A stretch of 64,000 nt of DNA, taken from assembly GCF_040105385.1 (NCBI RefSeq), contig NZ_JBEDNQ010000010.1, forward strand, positions 248,001 to 312,000, written 5' to 3'. The position numbers and the translations under genes were made by a program. The notes under the pieces were generated by a model, which saw only the letters and a program-made list of their open reading frames with translations, made no database searches and was not told the origin of the DNA. The stretch comes from Pseudonocardia nematodicida (lineage in GTDB: Bacteria > Actinomycetota > Actinomycetes > Mycobacteriales > Pseudonocardiaceae). Of this stretch, positions 52,611-62,068 are shown one piece after another. Position 1 is the first letter of the stretch; every line of letters starts with the position of its first letter.

Positions 52611-53717
52611 ATGATCATCACGAAGGTCCGGGCGCATCACCTGCGCGGAATCCCGATGCAGTCGCCCCCGTTCCGCGAGAAACCGGACCGCACGCGGGCC
52701 CTGCTGATCGAGGTCGGCACGGACGAGGGCCTCACCGGCTGGGGCATCCACGGCTACGCCCACAAGTCGATCGTGTCCTTCGTCAACGAGTACGTGGCCC
52801 CGCTCGTCGTCGGCCAGGACCCGTTGCGCCCGGCCCGGATCCAGAACGCGATCCGGGCGAACCTGACCGTCCGGCACCTCGGCGCCACGCTGACCAACGC
52901 CCTGTCCGGGATCGACGTCGCCCTCTGGGACATCAAGGGCCAGTCCACCGGCCTGTCGGTGCACACCCTGCTCGGCGGCGCCCACGACCGGATCCCGGTC
53001 TACATCACCCACGGGGCGGCCTACGACGACGCCCCGGTCTACTCCGTGGACGAGCTCGCCCGGGAGGCGAAGCACCTCGTCGAGCTGGGCAACACCCACA
53101 TCAAGAACACGGTCGGCCGGCAGGCGGTCCCCGACCCCGACGACGACTACGTCCGGATGGCCGCCATCCGGGAGGCGGTCGGCCCTGACGTGCAGATCGC
53201 CATGGACGGCAACTGCCGGATGACGCTGCCACAGACGGTCCGGCTGTGCCGGCTCACCGAGGAGCTGAACATCTCGTTCCTCGAGGAGCCGATCCTGCAC
53301 AACGACCCGGACCTGCTGCGGCGGCTGCGTTCGCAGACCACGATCCCGATCGCCGCCGGGGCAAACCACCTGCACTCCGCCAAGGACCTGCTGGTCGCCG
53401 AGGCGGTCGACATCATCCAGCCCAACGTCTGCAACGACGCCGGCTACACCGCCGGACTGGGCATCGCCGAGCTGGCCGAGGCGTTCAACGTCCCGCTCGG
53501 CCACGGCAACGGCAGCGGCCCGCACAACGTCGCGCTCCAGGCGGGCGTCCGTAACGGGAAGATCATCGAATACCACTTCCACAAGTGGATGGCCTACAAC
53601 GCGATCTTCGAGAGCACGCCGCAGCCGGAGAACGGCTTCCTCACCCCGTCCAGCGAACCCGGGACCGGCCTGCGCCCCCGCGACGGCCTGGTCGCCGAGT
53701 ACGAAGTGGACGTCTGA
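52611..53717 (+). CDS. Mandelate racemase/enolase-superfamily protein with altered metal site
   Basis: 368 residues. Start fixed by GGGAGGAG. Capping domain with TDEGLTGWGIHGYAHKS, ALWDIKGQSTGLSVHTLLGG, then the barrel: Asp ligand in IAMDGNCRM and Glu in FLEEPI, but the third ligand position reads IAAGANH (family IATGEN), so the Glu is Ala. The Asp-His dyad region reads IIQPNVCNDAGYT and PLGHGN. Expected role is sugar-acid dehydration, but the missing ligand makes this uncertain. First gene of a six-gene operon with importer, hydrolase and SDR. Confidence 0.82.
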   Translation: MIITKVRAHHLRGIPMQSPPFREKPDRTRALLIEVGTDEGLTGWGIHGYAHKSIVSFVNEYVAPLVVGQDPLRPARIQNAIRANLTVRHLGATLTNALSGIDVALWDIKGQSTGLSVHTLLGGAHDRIPVYITHGAAYDDAPVYSVDELAREAKHLVELGNTHIKNTVGRQAVPDPDDDYVRMAAIREAVGPDVQIAMDGNCRMTLPQTVRLCRLTEELNISFLEEPILHNDPDLLRRLRSQTTIPIAAGANHLHSAKDLLVAEAVDIIQPNVCNDAGYTAGLGIAELAEAFNVPLGHGNGSGPHNVALQAGVRNGKIIEYHFHKWMAYNAIFESTPQPENGFLTPSSEPGTGLRPRDGLVAEYEVDV

Positions 53718-53777
53718 CCCGGACCCTCCCCGCCGGCGCCCCGTCGGAGCCGGCCGCGTCCTCCCGAGAGGAACCCC

Positions 53778-55550
53778 ATGGGCAACGAAGCCCCGACCGC
53801 GGTGATGGATCGTCCACCGGTCCCGCCCGCGGCCGCCACCGGCACCCGCCGATCGCGGATCACGCCGATCCGCGTGCTGTTCGCCGTCAGCATCGCGCTG
53901 CTGCTGTACTTCGTCGCGTTCCCGCTCGCCGGGATGCTCGCCCAGAGCCTGCGCGGCGAGGACGGCGGCCTGACACTCGGCGGGTACGCCGAGTTCTTCA
54001 CTAGCGAGCGACTGCTGCGCGCCACGTGGAACACGCTGCTGGTCTCCACCGCGACCGGGATCGGCAGCGTCCTGATCGCCACCCCGCTCGCCTTCGGCGT
54101 GGCGCGCACCAACATGTGGGGCAAGCGCCTCGTCCGCCTCGCGGTCATCATCTGCTTCGCCAGCCCGCCGTTTCTGATGACGCTGGCCTACATCTTCATC
54201 GCCGGCCCGAACGCCGGATACCTCAACGTCTTCCTGCGGTGGCTGCTCTCCAGCACCGCGACCGAAGGCCCGATCAACATCTTCTCCCTCGGCGGCTTCG
54301 TGCTCCTGGCGCTGCCCAACACGATCGCCCTGGTCTTCATCATCATGCTGCCGGGCTTCGCCAACATGGACTCCTCCCAGGAGGAGGCCAGCCGCATCGC
54401 CGGCGCGGGACCGCTGGAGACGATCTGGCGGGTCAGCCTGCCCAGCATGTACTCGGGGATGATGGCCGGCGGTCTGCTGTCCTTCAGTAACGCGCTCGCC
54501 ATGTTCGCCACCCCGCAGATCCTCGGCATCGACGTGCTGACCGTGTCCATGCGACGGTCGATCCTCACCGACGGCGATTTCCGGCTCGCGGCCACGATCG
54601 CCGCGGTGTCGGCCGTGCTGTCGATGAGTGTGCTGTTCCTCTACCGGCGCAGCATCCGCGCCGGCGCCAAGTTTCAGACGATCACCGGCAAGGGCATGCG
54701 GGTCGGACTGCTCGACGTCGGGCGCGGCCGGCATCTGTTCGGCGCCGTCGGACTCCTCTACGTCCTGCTCGGCGCGCTGGTCCCCTACACCCTGATGGTC
54801 GGGATCTCCTTCATGCGCATCCCGACCGACGGCTTCGCGCCGTCGAACCTCACGCTGGACCACTACGCCTTCGTCCTCGGCGACGAAGTGATCCAACTGG
54901 CGCTGTTCAACAGCCTGGTGCTCGGGTTGTCGGCGGCGACGGTGATCGCCGTGCTGGGATTCCTCCTCGCCTTCATCATCACCCGTACCGACATCCGGGG
55001 ACGCGCCTTCCTCGACTACCTGACCGTGATACCGGTCGGTATCGCCGGCACCGCGTTCGCCGTCGGTGTGATCGTGTCCAACCTGGAGACCCCCGCCCGT
55101 GCGCTGGGTCTCTACGCGACCCTCTCGATCCTGCTGATCGCCTACATCGGCCGCTACATCCCGTTCGGCGTGCGCACCGCACAGGTGGCGTTGCTACAGG
55201 TGTCGAAAGACCTGTCAGAGGCGTCCCGGGTCACCGGCGCGAGCCAACTGCGGACGCTGTGGCACATCACGCTGCCACTGGTGCGCGGCGGGATCATCTA
55301 CGCCTGGATCCTCGGGTTCGTGCAGGCCTTCGCCGAGATCAGCGCGTCGGCGATCCTCTCCGGACCGACCACCCAGGTCGCCGCGACCGCGCTGCTCGGC
55401 CTCTGGCAGGGCACCGACGGACTGCAGCGCGCGAGCGCGCTCGGCGTCGTGATGTTCCTGCTCACCCTGGCCCTGGTCGCCGCCGCCCAGCGGCTCGGCG
55501 GTCAAGCCGTCGTCCCGGACAGCCCCTCCGGCCGGAAGGACCCCGCATGA
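53778..55550 (+). CDS. ABC transporter permease, fused double-domain (FbpB/ThiP type)
   Basis: 590 residues with two six-helix BPD-transp-1 halves in one chain. EAA loops are EEASRIAGAGPLETIWRVSLPSM in the first half and SEASRVTGASQLRTLWHITLPLV in the second. This fused form is typical of ferric-iron, thiamine, 2-aminoethylphosphonate and some sugar-acid importers. Stop overlaps the binding protein start (ATGA). Confidence 0.93.
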   Translation: MGNEAPTAVMDRPPVPPAAATGTRRSRITPIRVLFAVSIALLLYFVAFPLAGMLAQSLRGEDGGLTLGGYAEFFTSERLLRATWNTLLVSTATGIGSVLIATPLAFGVARTNMWGKRLVRLAVIICFASPPFLMTLAYIFIAGPNAGYLNVFLRWLLSSTATEGPINIFSLGGFVLLALPNTIALVFIIMLPGFANMDSSQEEASRIAGAGPLETIWRVSLPSMYSGMMAGGLLSFSNALAMFATPQILGIDVLTVSMRRSILTDGDFRLAATIAAVSAVLSMSVLFLYRRSIRAGAKFQTITGKGMRVGLLDVGRGRHLFGAVGLLYVLLGALVPYTLMVGISFMRIPTDGFAPSNLTLDHYAFVLGDEVIQLALFNSLVLGLSAATVIAVLGFLLAFIITRTDIRGRAFLDYLTVIPVGIAGTAFAVGVIVSNLETPARALGLYATLSILLIAYIGRYIPFGVRTAQVALLQVSKDLSEASRVTGASQLRTLWHITLPLVRGGIIYAWILGFVQAFAEISASAILSGPTTQVAATALLGLWQGTDGLQRASALGVVMFLLTLALVAAAQRLGGQAVVPDSPSGRKDPA

Positions 55551-56593
55551 GACGCCGAGTTCCGGCTGTCCTGGCCGTGGTCATCGCGCTGGCCGCGATG
55601 ACGACCTCCTGCACCGCTCCGGGGACCCGACAGGTCGTGCTCTACCAGTCCCTGTCGCCCACCGAGATCGTGCCAATCGTGGACGGCTTCGAGGAGTACT
55701 ACGAACGCACCACCGGCGAGCGGGTAAGGGTGCGCTCGTTCCACCAGGCCGGGGGTGATCTCCGGGCCACGATGGGGCTCGAGGCCCGGGCCGAGTCGGT
55801 CCAGGCCGACATCGTGATCACCGACATCAGTGACGTGACGGCCCTGGAGACGGAGAGCCCGGGGCTGTTCGCGCCCGTCGACGTCCCGGCGCTGGCGGAC
55901 GACGCGATCAACGAGACGGTGCGGGAGGCCGGTGGCGTCGGGGTCATCTCCGGACTCCAGCCCTACGTCATCTCCTACAACACCCGCCGGGTCTCCCCCG
56001 AGGAGGTCCCGCAGTCCTGGGCCGACCTGCTCGACGACCGGTGGCAGTTCCGGATCGGCATGGGCGACCCGGAGACCACCAACGGTGCGCACGTGCCGCT
56101 CTGGTTCCTGACCCAGTACCTCGGCGAGGAGATCGGCCCGCCGTTCGGCTGGGAGTTCTACAACCGGCTCGGGCAGCTGCGCCCGCGCACCGCCGGCAGC
56201 CACGACGCGATCCAGGCCTACGTCAACCAGGGCGAGCTGGACCTCGGTGTGCTCGGCTACGGCACCGTCGTATCGGCCGCCGACGACGGGAACCCGGTCG
56301 CCGCCGTCTTCCCGGAGGAGGGCGCTGCCGCGCTCGCGACCGCCACCGCGATCCCCGCCACCAGCGACGACCGCGACATCGGCGAGATCTTCGTCAACTG
56401 GATGATGAGCCCGGAAGGCCAGGCCGCGATGTACGAGGGCACCAACTACGTCCCGATCCGCGACGACGTCCCGACCGACCCGCCGCCGTTCCCGATCGAC
56501 CTCGACCTCGATCGGATCGCGGCGATCGATTCCGTCTGGGTCGCCGAACAGCGCGTGACCAACATCGATCGTTTCCGCAGAGAACTGGGGTGA
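55547..56593 (+). CDS. ABC transporter solute-binding lipoprotein (FbpA-like, SBP family 1)
   Basis: 348 residues. Signal with lipobox MTTSCTAP (Cys ~21), then VVLYQSLSPTEIVPIVDGFEEYYERTTGERVRV, PYVISYNTRRVSPEEVPQSWADLLD and FVNWMMSPEGQAAM, the classic Fbp-type pattern. The paired Tyr of iron binders is not seen, so an organic ligand is more likely than Fe3+. Lies between permease and ATPase genes. Confidence 0.9.
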   Translation: MRRRVPAVLAVVIALAAMTTSCTAPGTRQVVLYQSLSPTEIVPIVDGFEEYYERTTGERVRVRSFHQAGGDLRATMGLEARAESVQADIVITDISDVTALETESPGLFAPVDVPALADDAINETVREAGGVGVISGLQPYVISYNTRRVSPEEVPQSWADLLDDRWQFRIGMGDPETTNGAHVPLWFLTQYLGEEIGPPFGWEFYNRLGQLRPRTAGSHDAIQAYVNQGELDLGVLGYGTVVSAADDGNPVAAVFPEEGAAALATATAIPATSDDRDIGEIFVNWMMSPEGQAAMYEGTNYVPIRDDVPTDPPPFPIDLDLDRIAAIDSVWVAEQRVTNIDRFRRELG

Positions 56594-56599
56594 AGAAGC

Positions 56600-57748
56600 A
56601 TGACCAGCAACACGCTCCGGACGGTGGACCCGGCGGCTCCTGTCACAGCCGGTGCCGTCGGGCTGGAACTCGACGGGCTCAGCAAGTTCTACGGCGACGT
56701 CTGCGCGGTCGACGGGGTCTCGCTGACGCTGCGGCCGGGCGAGCTGCTCGCCCTGCTCGGTCCCAGCGGCTGCGGGAAGACGACCACTCTGCGGATGATC
56801 GCCGGGCTCGAGCGGCCCACCGCGGGCACGATCCGGGTCGGCTCCGAGACCCTGGCCGACAGCACGCACTCGGTGGAGCCCGAGCACCGCGGGCTGGGCA
56901 TGGTGTTCCAGAGCTACGCGCTCTGGCCGCACATGACCGCATTCGAGAACGTCGCCTACGGGCTGCGGCGGCAGAAGGTGGCGAAGCCCGAGATCGCCGA
57001 GCGGGTCGCGGCCGCGCTGGCGACGGTCGGGATGTCGGCCTACAGCGCACGCTCGATCACCCAGCTCAGCGGGGGCCAGCAGCAGCGGGTGGCGGTGGCC
57101 AGGGCACTGGTGACCCGGCCGAAGCTGCTGCTGTTCGACGAGCCCCTCAGCAACCTCGACGCCGTGCTGCGCGAGTCGATGCGGTTCGAGATCCGCTCGC
57201 TGCAGCAGGACAACGGCATCACCGCGGTCTACGTCACGCACAGCCAGGAGGAGGCGCTGACCATCGCCGACGTGGTGGGGGTGATGAAGGACGGCGTGCT
57301 GCAGCAGATCGCCCCACCGCAGGAGCTCTACGCGCGACCCCGCACCCGCTTCGTCGCCGGCTTCGTGGGCCTCGCGAACTTCTTCGACGCGACCCTGGTC
57401 GGGACCGAGGGCGACCGGGTACGGGTGCGGATGGCCGACGGCGCCGACGTCTCGGTCCCCGGCCCGGACCCGCTCGACCGGCCGGCCGGTACCTCCGTCA
57501 CCGTGGCCCTGCGACCCGAGCACCTCGACGTCAGCGGCACAGACGACCGGCCATCGTCCGGGCAGGTGGAGCTGCGGGGCCGGATCACCTCCTCGATGTT
57601 CTCCGGGAACATCGTCGACTACTTCGTCCACATCCCCGGGCACCCCGACCCCGTCCGGGTGCAGGACTTCCCGCCGCAGCGCGCCGACCCCGGCGACGAG
57701 GTCGTCGTGACCGCACCGGCCGACCGCTGCATTCTGCTGACCGACTGA
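56600..57748 (+). CDS. ABC transporter ATPase (FbpC/PotA type)
   Basis: 382 residues. Walker A GPSGCGKTT, Q-loop VFQSYALWPHMTAFENVAYGL, signature LSGGQQQR, Walker B LLLFDEPLSNLDAVLRE, switch His in VTHSQEEA, and a C-terminal TOBE domain (VTVALRPEHLDVSG). Completes the importer encoded by 53778-57748. No separate regulatory motif seen. Confidence 0.94.
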   Translation: MTSNTLRTVDPAAPVTAGAVGLELDGLSKFYGDVCAVDGVSLTLRPGELLALLGPSGCGKTTTLRMIAGLERPTAGTIRVGSETLADSTHSVEPEHRGLGMVFQSYALWPHMTAFENVAYGLRRQKVAKPEIAERVAAALATVGMSAYSARSITQLSGGQQQRVAVARALVTRPKLLLFDEPLSNLDAVLRESMRFEIRSLQQDNGITAVYVTHSQEEALTIADVVGVMKDGVLQQIAPPQELYARPRTRFVAGFVGLANFFDATLVGTEGDRVRVRMADGADVSVPGPDPLDRPAGTSVTVALRPEHLDVSGTDDRPSSGQVELRGRITSSMFSGNIVDYFVHIPGHPDPVRVQDFPPQRADPGDEVVVTAPADRCILLTD

Positions 57749-57796
57749 CCGGCCCTCCACCGGCCGCTCACCGACTGACACGGAAACGGAGCCCAG

Positions 57797-58585
57797 ATGC
57801 GCCTCGTCCGCTTCGGCGTGGACGATTCCCCCGCCCGCTTCGGCGTGCTCGACGGATCCGACAAGATCCGGGTACTGGCCGAGCCGTTCGACACCGCCTC
57901 GGCGACCGGCGAGGTACTCGACCTCGCCGACGTCCGGTTGCGGGCCCCCGTCCTCCCGACCACGAAGATCATCGGGGTGGGCCGAAACTACGCCGCCCAC
58001 GCCGCCGAGCTCGGCAACGAACTCCCGGATCGGCCACTGCTGTTCCTCAAACCGGCCTCGGCGATCCAGGACCCGGGAGCACCGATCGTGCTCCCGGCCT
58101 TCTCGGCCGACACCCAGCACGAGGCCGAACTGGCCGTCGTGATCGGGCGGCGGGGCAAGGACGTCACCACCGCCCGCGCGACGGAGATGATCCTCGGGTA
58201 CACCGTGGCCAACGACGTCACCGCCCGCGACATCCAGCGGCGTGACGTCCAGTTCACCCGGGGCAAGGGCTTCGACACCTCCTGCCCGCTCGGTCCCTGG
58301 ATCGAGACCGACCTCCCCCCTGGTGACCTCCGGGTACGGGCCCTCGTCGACGGCGAGCAGCGCCAGGACGGGCACACCGGCCAGATGATCTTCGGTGTCC
58401 CGGAGCTCATCGCCGACATCTCCGCGGCCTTCACCTTGCTGCCCGGCGACGTGATCCTCACCGGCACTCCGGCCGGTGTCGGCCCTCTTGCGGCCGGGCA
58501 GACCGTGACCGTGGAGGTGGAGGGCATCGGTGTCCTGACCAACCCGGTCGTCGACGACCCGGCCCGGCCGAAGCCGAGCAGCTGA
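57797..58585 (+). CDS. Fumarylacetoacetate hydrolase (FAH) family protein
   Basis: 262 residues. KIIGVGRNYAAHAAELGNELPDRPLLFLKPASAI, metal ligands in HEAELAVVIGRRGKD, GYTVANDVTARDIQRRD and KGFDTSCPLGPW, and LLPGDVILTGTPAGVGPL. The family hydrolyses C-C bonds of diketo acids or isomerises/decarboxylates. Beside an SDR and an enolase-superfamily protein it fits 2,4-diketo-3-deoxy-sugar-acid hydrolase (yielding pyruvate plus a hydroxy acid), as in the L-rhamnonate/L-fuconate diketo route. Confidence 0.9.
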   Translation: MRLVRFGVDDSPARFGVLDGSDKIRVLAEPFDTASATGEVLDLADVRLRAPVLPTTKIIGVGRNYAAHAAELGNELPDRPLLFLKPASAIQDPGAPIVLPAFSADTQHEAELAVVIGRRGKDVTTARATEMILGYTVANDVTARDIQRRDVQFTRGKGFDTSCPLGPWIETDLPPGDLRVRALVDGEQRQDGHTGQMIFGVPELIADISAAFTLLPGDVILTGTPAGVGPLAAGQTVTVEVEGIGVLTNPVVDDPARPKPSS

Positions 58586-58643
58586 GCACCCAGCGGCCAG
58601 ACACGCACCACGACCCAGCGCGACATCGGAGGACGAACACATC

Positions 58644-59429
58644 ATGGATCTGGGCATCAAGGGACGGGTTGCGCTGGTACTCGGCGCCGGGGGCGGTCTC
58701 GGTGGCGCGATCGCCCGCTCACTCGCCGAGGAGGGCGCCGACGTCGTCGTCGCCGACCGCAGCCAGGAGGCGGCCGAGGCGACCTGCGCCGACATCACCG
58801 GGACCGGTGGTACGGCCCACTGCTACACGTGGGACCTCGCCGACATCGAGGCCGGAGTCGAGACCATCGACCGGATCGCCACGGAGGTCGGCCCCGTCGA
58901 CATCCTCGTCAACGTGACCGGCGGTCCCCCGCCCTCGCCGGTGGCGGGGCAGGAGCCAGCGCTCTGGCGCCAGAACTTCGAGATGATGGTCCTGTCCGTG
59001 GTCACGCTCACCGACCGGGTCCTGCCCGGCATGCGGGAACGGGGCTGGGGACGCATCATCACCAGCACGACCTCAGGCGTCGTCGCCCCCATTCCCGATC
59101 TCGGACTGTCGAACAGCCTGCGTTCGTCGCTCGTGGGCTGGTCGAAGACATTGGCCGCCGAGGTCGCGAGCGACGGGGTGACCAGCAACGTGGTCCTTCC
59201 CGGACGCATCGCGACGGACCGGATCGGCTTCCTCGACCGAAAGAAGGCAGAGCGACTCGACATCGCTGTCGACGAAGTCGTCGCCGACAGCCTGAGGGCC
59301 ATCCCGGCCGGGCGCTATGGTCAACCCGAGGAGTACGGCGCCACCGTCGCCTTTCTCGCAAGCGAGCATGCCTCCTACATCACGGGCTCGGTCATCCGCG
59401 TCGACGGTGGCTATGTGCCGAGCATTTGA
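58644..59429 (+). CDS. SDR family oxidoreductase
   Basis: 261 residues. LVLGAGGGLGGAIA (GxxxGxG with Gly-rich variant), NVTGG in place of NNAG, catalytic Ser in ITSTTSGVV, but the usual YxxxK position reads SNSLRSSLVGWSKTLAAEV: the Tyr is not obvious (Asn-Ser-Leu-Arg). This pattern is common in the 3-oxoacyl-like SDR clade that includes BdhA-type enzymes with altered active site. Last gene of the operon; probably oxidises the C4 hydroxyl of a keto-deoxy acid. Confidence 0.82.
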   Translation: MDLGIKGRVALVLGAGGGLGGAIARSLAEEGADVVVADRSQEAAEATCADITGTGGTAHCYTWDLADIEAGVETIDRIATEVGPVDILVNVTGGPPPSPVAGQEPALWRQNFEMMVLSVVTLTDRVLPGMRERGWGRIITSTTSGVVAPIPDLGLSNSLRSSLVGWSKTLAAEVASDGVTSNVVLPGRIATDRIGFLDRKKAERLDIAVDEVVADSLRAIPAGRYGQPEEYGATVAFLASEHASYITGSVIRVDGGYVPSI

Positions 59430-59533
59430 ACAATGGCCTGAACCGTCCCGGGATTGGTGGAGGCTCTGGTCGACCCCGGGTTCGGCGGAGTCGGGTAGCT
59501 GAAATTCTGGTCACGTTCCCCGGAGGAGGGTTC

Positions 59534-59847
59534 GTGGGCAGGCGTGGGTATCCGCTGGAGTTCTGGCGCAAGGTGCTCGATCTCGTCGAGGCCAGACGGC
59601 CGGTCGTCGCCGTCGCGCGGGATCTCGGAATCAGTGCGCAGTCGATCTACACCTGTGACGCCAGGACCGCATCGACAAGGGGCTGCAGCCGGGCGTGGCC
59701 AGCACGGAGAAGGCCGAACTTGCCGCGGCGAACCGCCGGATCGCGGAGCTGGAGACGGAGCTGGCTATCCCCCGACGCGCATCCGAGCTATCGGGGGAGG
59801 TGGAGCCCCTTAAGGATCTACGAAGCGATCGCGTAGATGGCCTTTGA
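59534..59847 (+). pseudogene. IS3-family OrfA remnant, frameshifted
   Basis: From GTG 59534: GRRGYPLEFWRKVLDLVEARRPVVAVARDLGISAQSIYT is an IS3-type helix-turn-helix. The frame is lost near 59655, and continues in another as RQDRIDKGLQPGVAS and AELAAANRRIAELETELAI (coiled coil). No orfB follows. A different IS from the one at 23902. Confidence 0.8.
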
Positions 59848-59930
59848 GGGCCTGCCGGTGCAGATGGTCACCCGGGTGCTTGCTGCAGCGGACTTCCCTC
59901 CACCTACGAGAGCGACCGGAGAGACGCGGG

Positions 59931-60206
59931 TCATGCGGCGTCCTGGTTCTTGCCCGGCGGCTGACGCTGGTGGTTTCCCGGGGCGCGCATCCCGGCGGCG
60001 CGGAAGCTGTAGGCCACCCGCGGCCGGCCCCCGGACTCCTGCACATACGGGGTCACGGTCAGCCCGTCGAACTCCACCGGCCGGAACGGCAGCCCGGCAG
60101 CGGTGTCCGGCGGGACCGGCTGATGCGTGGCGGAGATCTTCACCGTCACCGTCTTGTCCGACCGACGGGCGGCCGGGTCCGCGTCGAGGACCGACACCGA
60201 CCACAC
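59931..60206 (-). CDS. Hypothetical protein, possibly from an integrative element
   Basis: 91 residues: DKTVTVKISATHQPVPPDTAAGLPFRPVEFDGLTVTPYV, then RPRVAYSFRAAGMRAPG, a plausible folded beta-rich sequence resembling short proteins of actinomycete integrative elements (from memory, unverified). The neighbours are IS and gene debris, so it may be a surviving cargo gene. No adjacent partner or clear promoter. Confidence 0.45.
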   Translation of the reverse strand: MWSVSVLDADPAARRSDKTVTVKISATHQPVPPDTAAGLPFRPVEFDGLTVTPYVQESGGRPRVAYSFRAAGMRAPGNHQRQPPGKNQDAA

Positions 60207-60209
60207 CGG

Positions 60210-60393
60210 ACATCGCGCGCCTAGCGAGCGCCCTGACCGGCACCAACCCCACGGAACCCGAACGGGCGCACACCCGGCGGGCGATCCTGGCAGCGCTGCC
60301 CACCACCGTCCCGTCGGCCGCCGAGGAACACGTCCGAAACACCATTCGCTGTCAACAGTCGAGGAGTGGCTGAATTGGGTGTCTCCGCGGTGA
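60210..60393 (+). pseudogene. C-terminal fragment of a helical protein, frameshifted
   Basis: DIARLASALTGTNPTEPERAHTRRAILAALPTTVPSAAEEHVRNTIR in one frame, then LSTVEEWLNWVSPR in the next, separated by a frameshift near 60347. The combined text looks like the conserved tail of an actinobacterial protein family, but the N-terminal part is absent. Confidence 0.5.
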
Positions 60394-60613
60394 ACCGTCT
60401 TGGCTTCGCGAGAGGCCGAGGTTCAGGGACGTTGGAAACCGGGACAATGAGCTCGCCGGGCGCCATCGCCGCGACCTCGGGCCATCGCCTAGTCGACCAT
60501 GTCAACCGGAGATTCGAGAGCCGCGGCGACCGTGAGCACCAGCTCGGTCAGGCTGCCACGGACATACTTCGGCGGAGCGATCCAGACTCCCGGGTGCCAT
60601 CCGGAACGGACCC

Positions 60614-60658
60614 ACGCGGGTCTCGTCCAGCCAGGGAGCCACCGGACGAGACCCGCGT
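60614..60658. terminator. Terminator hairpin downstream of the MFS gene
   Basis: Perfect 15-bp stem (ACGCGGGTCTCGTCC with its complement) around a 15-base loop, 34 bp past the MFS stop codon on the minus strand. The rest of 60394-60691 shows no gene. Confidence 0.75.
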
Positions 60659-60691
60659 GAGCCGAGATCTATGTGCTGTACGGGACCCGTG

Positions 60692-62068
60692 TCAGGAGCG
60701 GGACTCCGACGGAGAGTCGGGTCGGGTGCTCGGCCCGGGCTCCGCCACCCCATCGGCTGGGTCGCCGCTAGTCCGGGAGTCACGCACCCAGATGCAGAGG
60801 AACGCGGCAATCAGCGACAGTATCGCCAGTCCGACCAGGCCCAGCTGGGTGCTTCCGGTGCGCTCCTGCACGAGACCGAAACCGTAGGGAGCGACGAAGC
60901 CACCGAGGTTGGCGATCGAGTTGATGATCGCGACAGTGAATCCCACGGCGACGGGGTGCACGGAGCGCTGCACGATCGGCCAGAAGATCGGACTGATCGA
61001 CTTGAATCCCATGGCGGCGACGGAGAGGCAGACCAACGCCAGCACGGGAGCGGTGTAGGCCGCGCCGAGGGATCCGAACGCTGCGGCGAGCAGTGCGCCG
61101 ACGAGCAGCATCCGGCGTCGGCCGGTCCGGTCGCCGATCCGGGCGAGCAGGAACATCGATCCGATCGCGCAGACCCACGGGATCGACGACAGGAGACCGA
61201 CGGACAGATCGGATAGATTTCCCATGCCGCGCACGATGCTGGGGAGCCAGAAGGTGTTCGCGTAGATCGACATCTGCACCGTGAAGTAGATCGCGGTCAA
61301 GACGATGATCCGCGGATCCCGCATGGTCATGTACCAGCGCGGCCGCTCCTGACCGTAGGACGCCGCAACGGCGCGCCGCTCCTCCTGCAGGGCGGTGGTC
61401 AGCGCGTCCTTCTCCCGACCGGTCAGCCAGGTCGCGTCGGCGATGGTGTTGTTGAGCCAGAAGAAGGCGAAGATGCCCACGCACACCGAGGCGGCGCCCT
61501 CGACGAGGAACATCCACTGCCAACCGTGTAGTCCGGCGGTCCCCTGCATGCCTAACAGCGGCGCCGAGAGCGGACCGGATAGCGAGAACGCCAGCAGTGC
61601 CCCGACTGCGTAGCGGGCGTTGGCGCGGCCACGGTAGGCGTTCGGCAGCCAGGTCGTCAGGAAGTACAGCACGGCCGGCACGAAGCCCGCCTCGGCCACG
61701 CCGAGCAGGAAGCGGAGCACGTAGAAGCTGGTGGGGCCCTGCACGAACATCATGCCTGCGGAGATGAGGCCCCAGCTGATACAGATGCGCGAGAGCCAGA
61801 TGCGGGGTCCGAAACGTTCGAGCAGCATGTTGCTCGGCACTTCAAAGATCGTGTAGGCGATGAAGAAGAGGCCCGCGCCGAGCCCGTAGGCAGCCGCGCC
61901 AATGCCGAGGTCGGCCTCCAGGTAGTGCTGGGCGTAACCGATGTTCGAGCGGTTGAGCTGGTTGCACAGCATCATGACCGCGAACAGCGGCACGATGCGT
62001 CGCATGATCTTTCCGGTCGCCTGTTCCATCGGTGACACGGCGCCGGTCGTTCCCGGGGCTGCAGACAT
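60692..62068 (-). CDS. MFS importer, anion:cation symporter (ACS) family
   Basis: 458 residues, twelve helices. ACS features: LCNQLNRSNIGYAQHYLEADLGI in helix 1, EVPSNMLLERFGPRIWLSRICISWG, RFLLGVAEAGFVPAVLYFLTTWLP and the central loop with WLTGREKDAL. The family imports sugar acids (glucarate, galactonate), phthalate or similar anions. Start ATG 62068 with AGGAAC upstream; the longer frame to 62383 crosses the terminator. Monocistronic, between two terminators. Confidence 0.9.
   Translation of the reverse strand: MSAAPGTTGAVSPMEQATGKIMRRIVPLFAVMMLCNQLNRSNIGYAQHYLEADLGIGAAAYGLGAGLFFIAYTIFEVPSNMLLERFGPRIWLSRICISWGLISAGMMFVQGPTSFYVLRFLLGVAEAGFVPAVLYFLTTWLPNAYRGRANARYAVGALLAFSLSGPLSAPLLGMQGTAGLHGWQWMFLVEGAASVCVGIFAFFWLNNTIADATWLTGREKDALTTALQEERRAVAASYGQERPRWYMTMRDPRIIVLTAIYFTVQMSIYANTFWLPSIVRGMGNLSDLSVGLLSSIPWVCAIGSMFLLARIGDRTGRRRMLLVGALLAAAFGSLGAAYTAPVLALVCLSVAAMGFKSISPIFWPIVQRSVHPVAVGFTVAIINSIANLGGFVAPYGFGLVQERTGSTQLGLVGLAILSLIAAFLCIWVRDSRTSGDPADGVAEPGPSTRPDSPSESRS

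Noticed and set aside
54896..58798. Very long minus-strand open frames over the ABC operon (52557-54896 and 55502-58798)
   Set aside because: Their translations lack recognisable domains and mirror the codon pattern of the well-supported ABC, FAH and enolase-superfamily genes.
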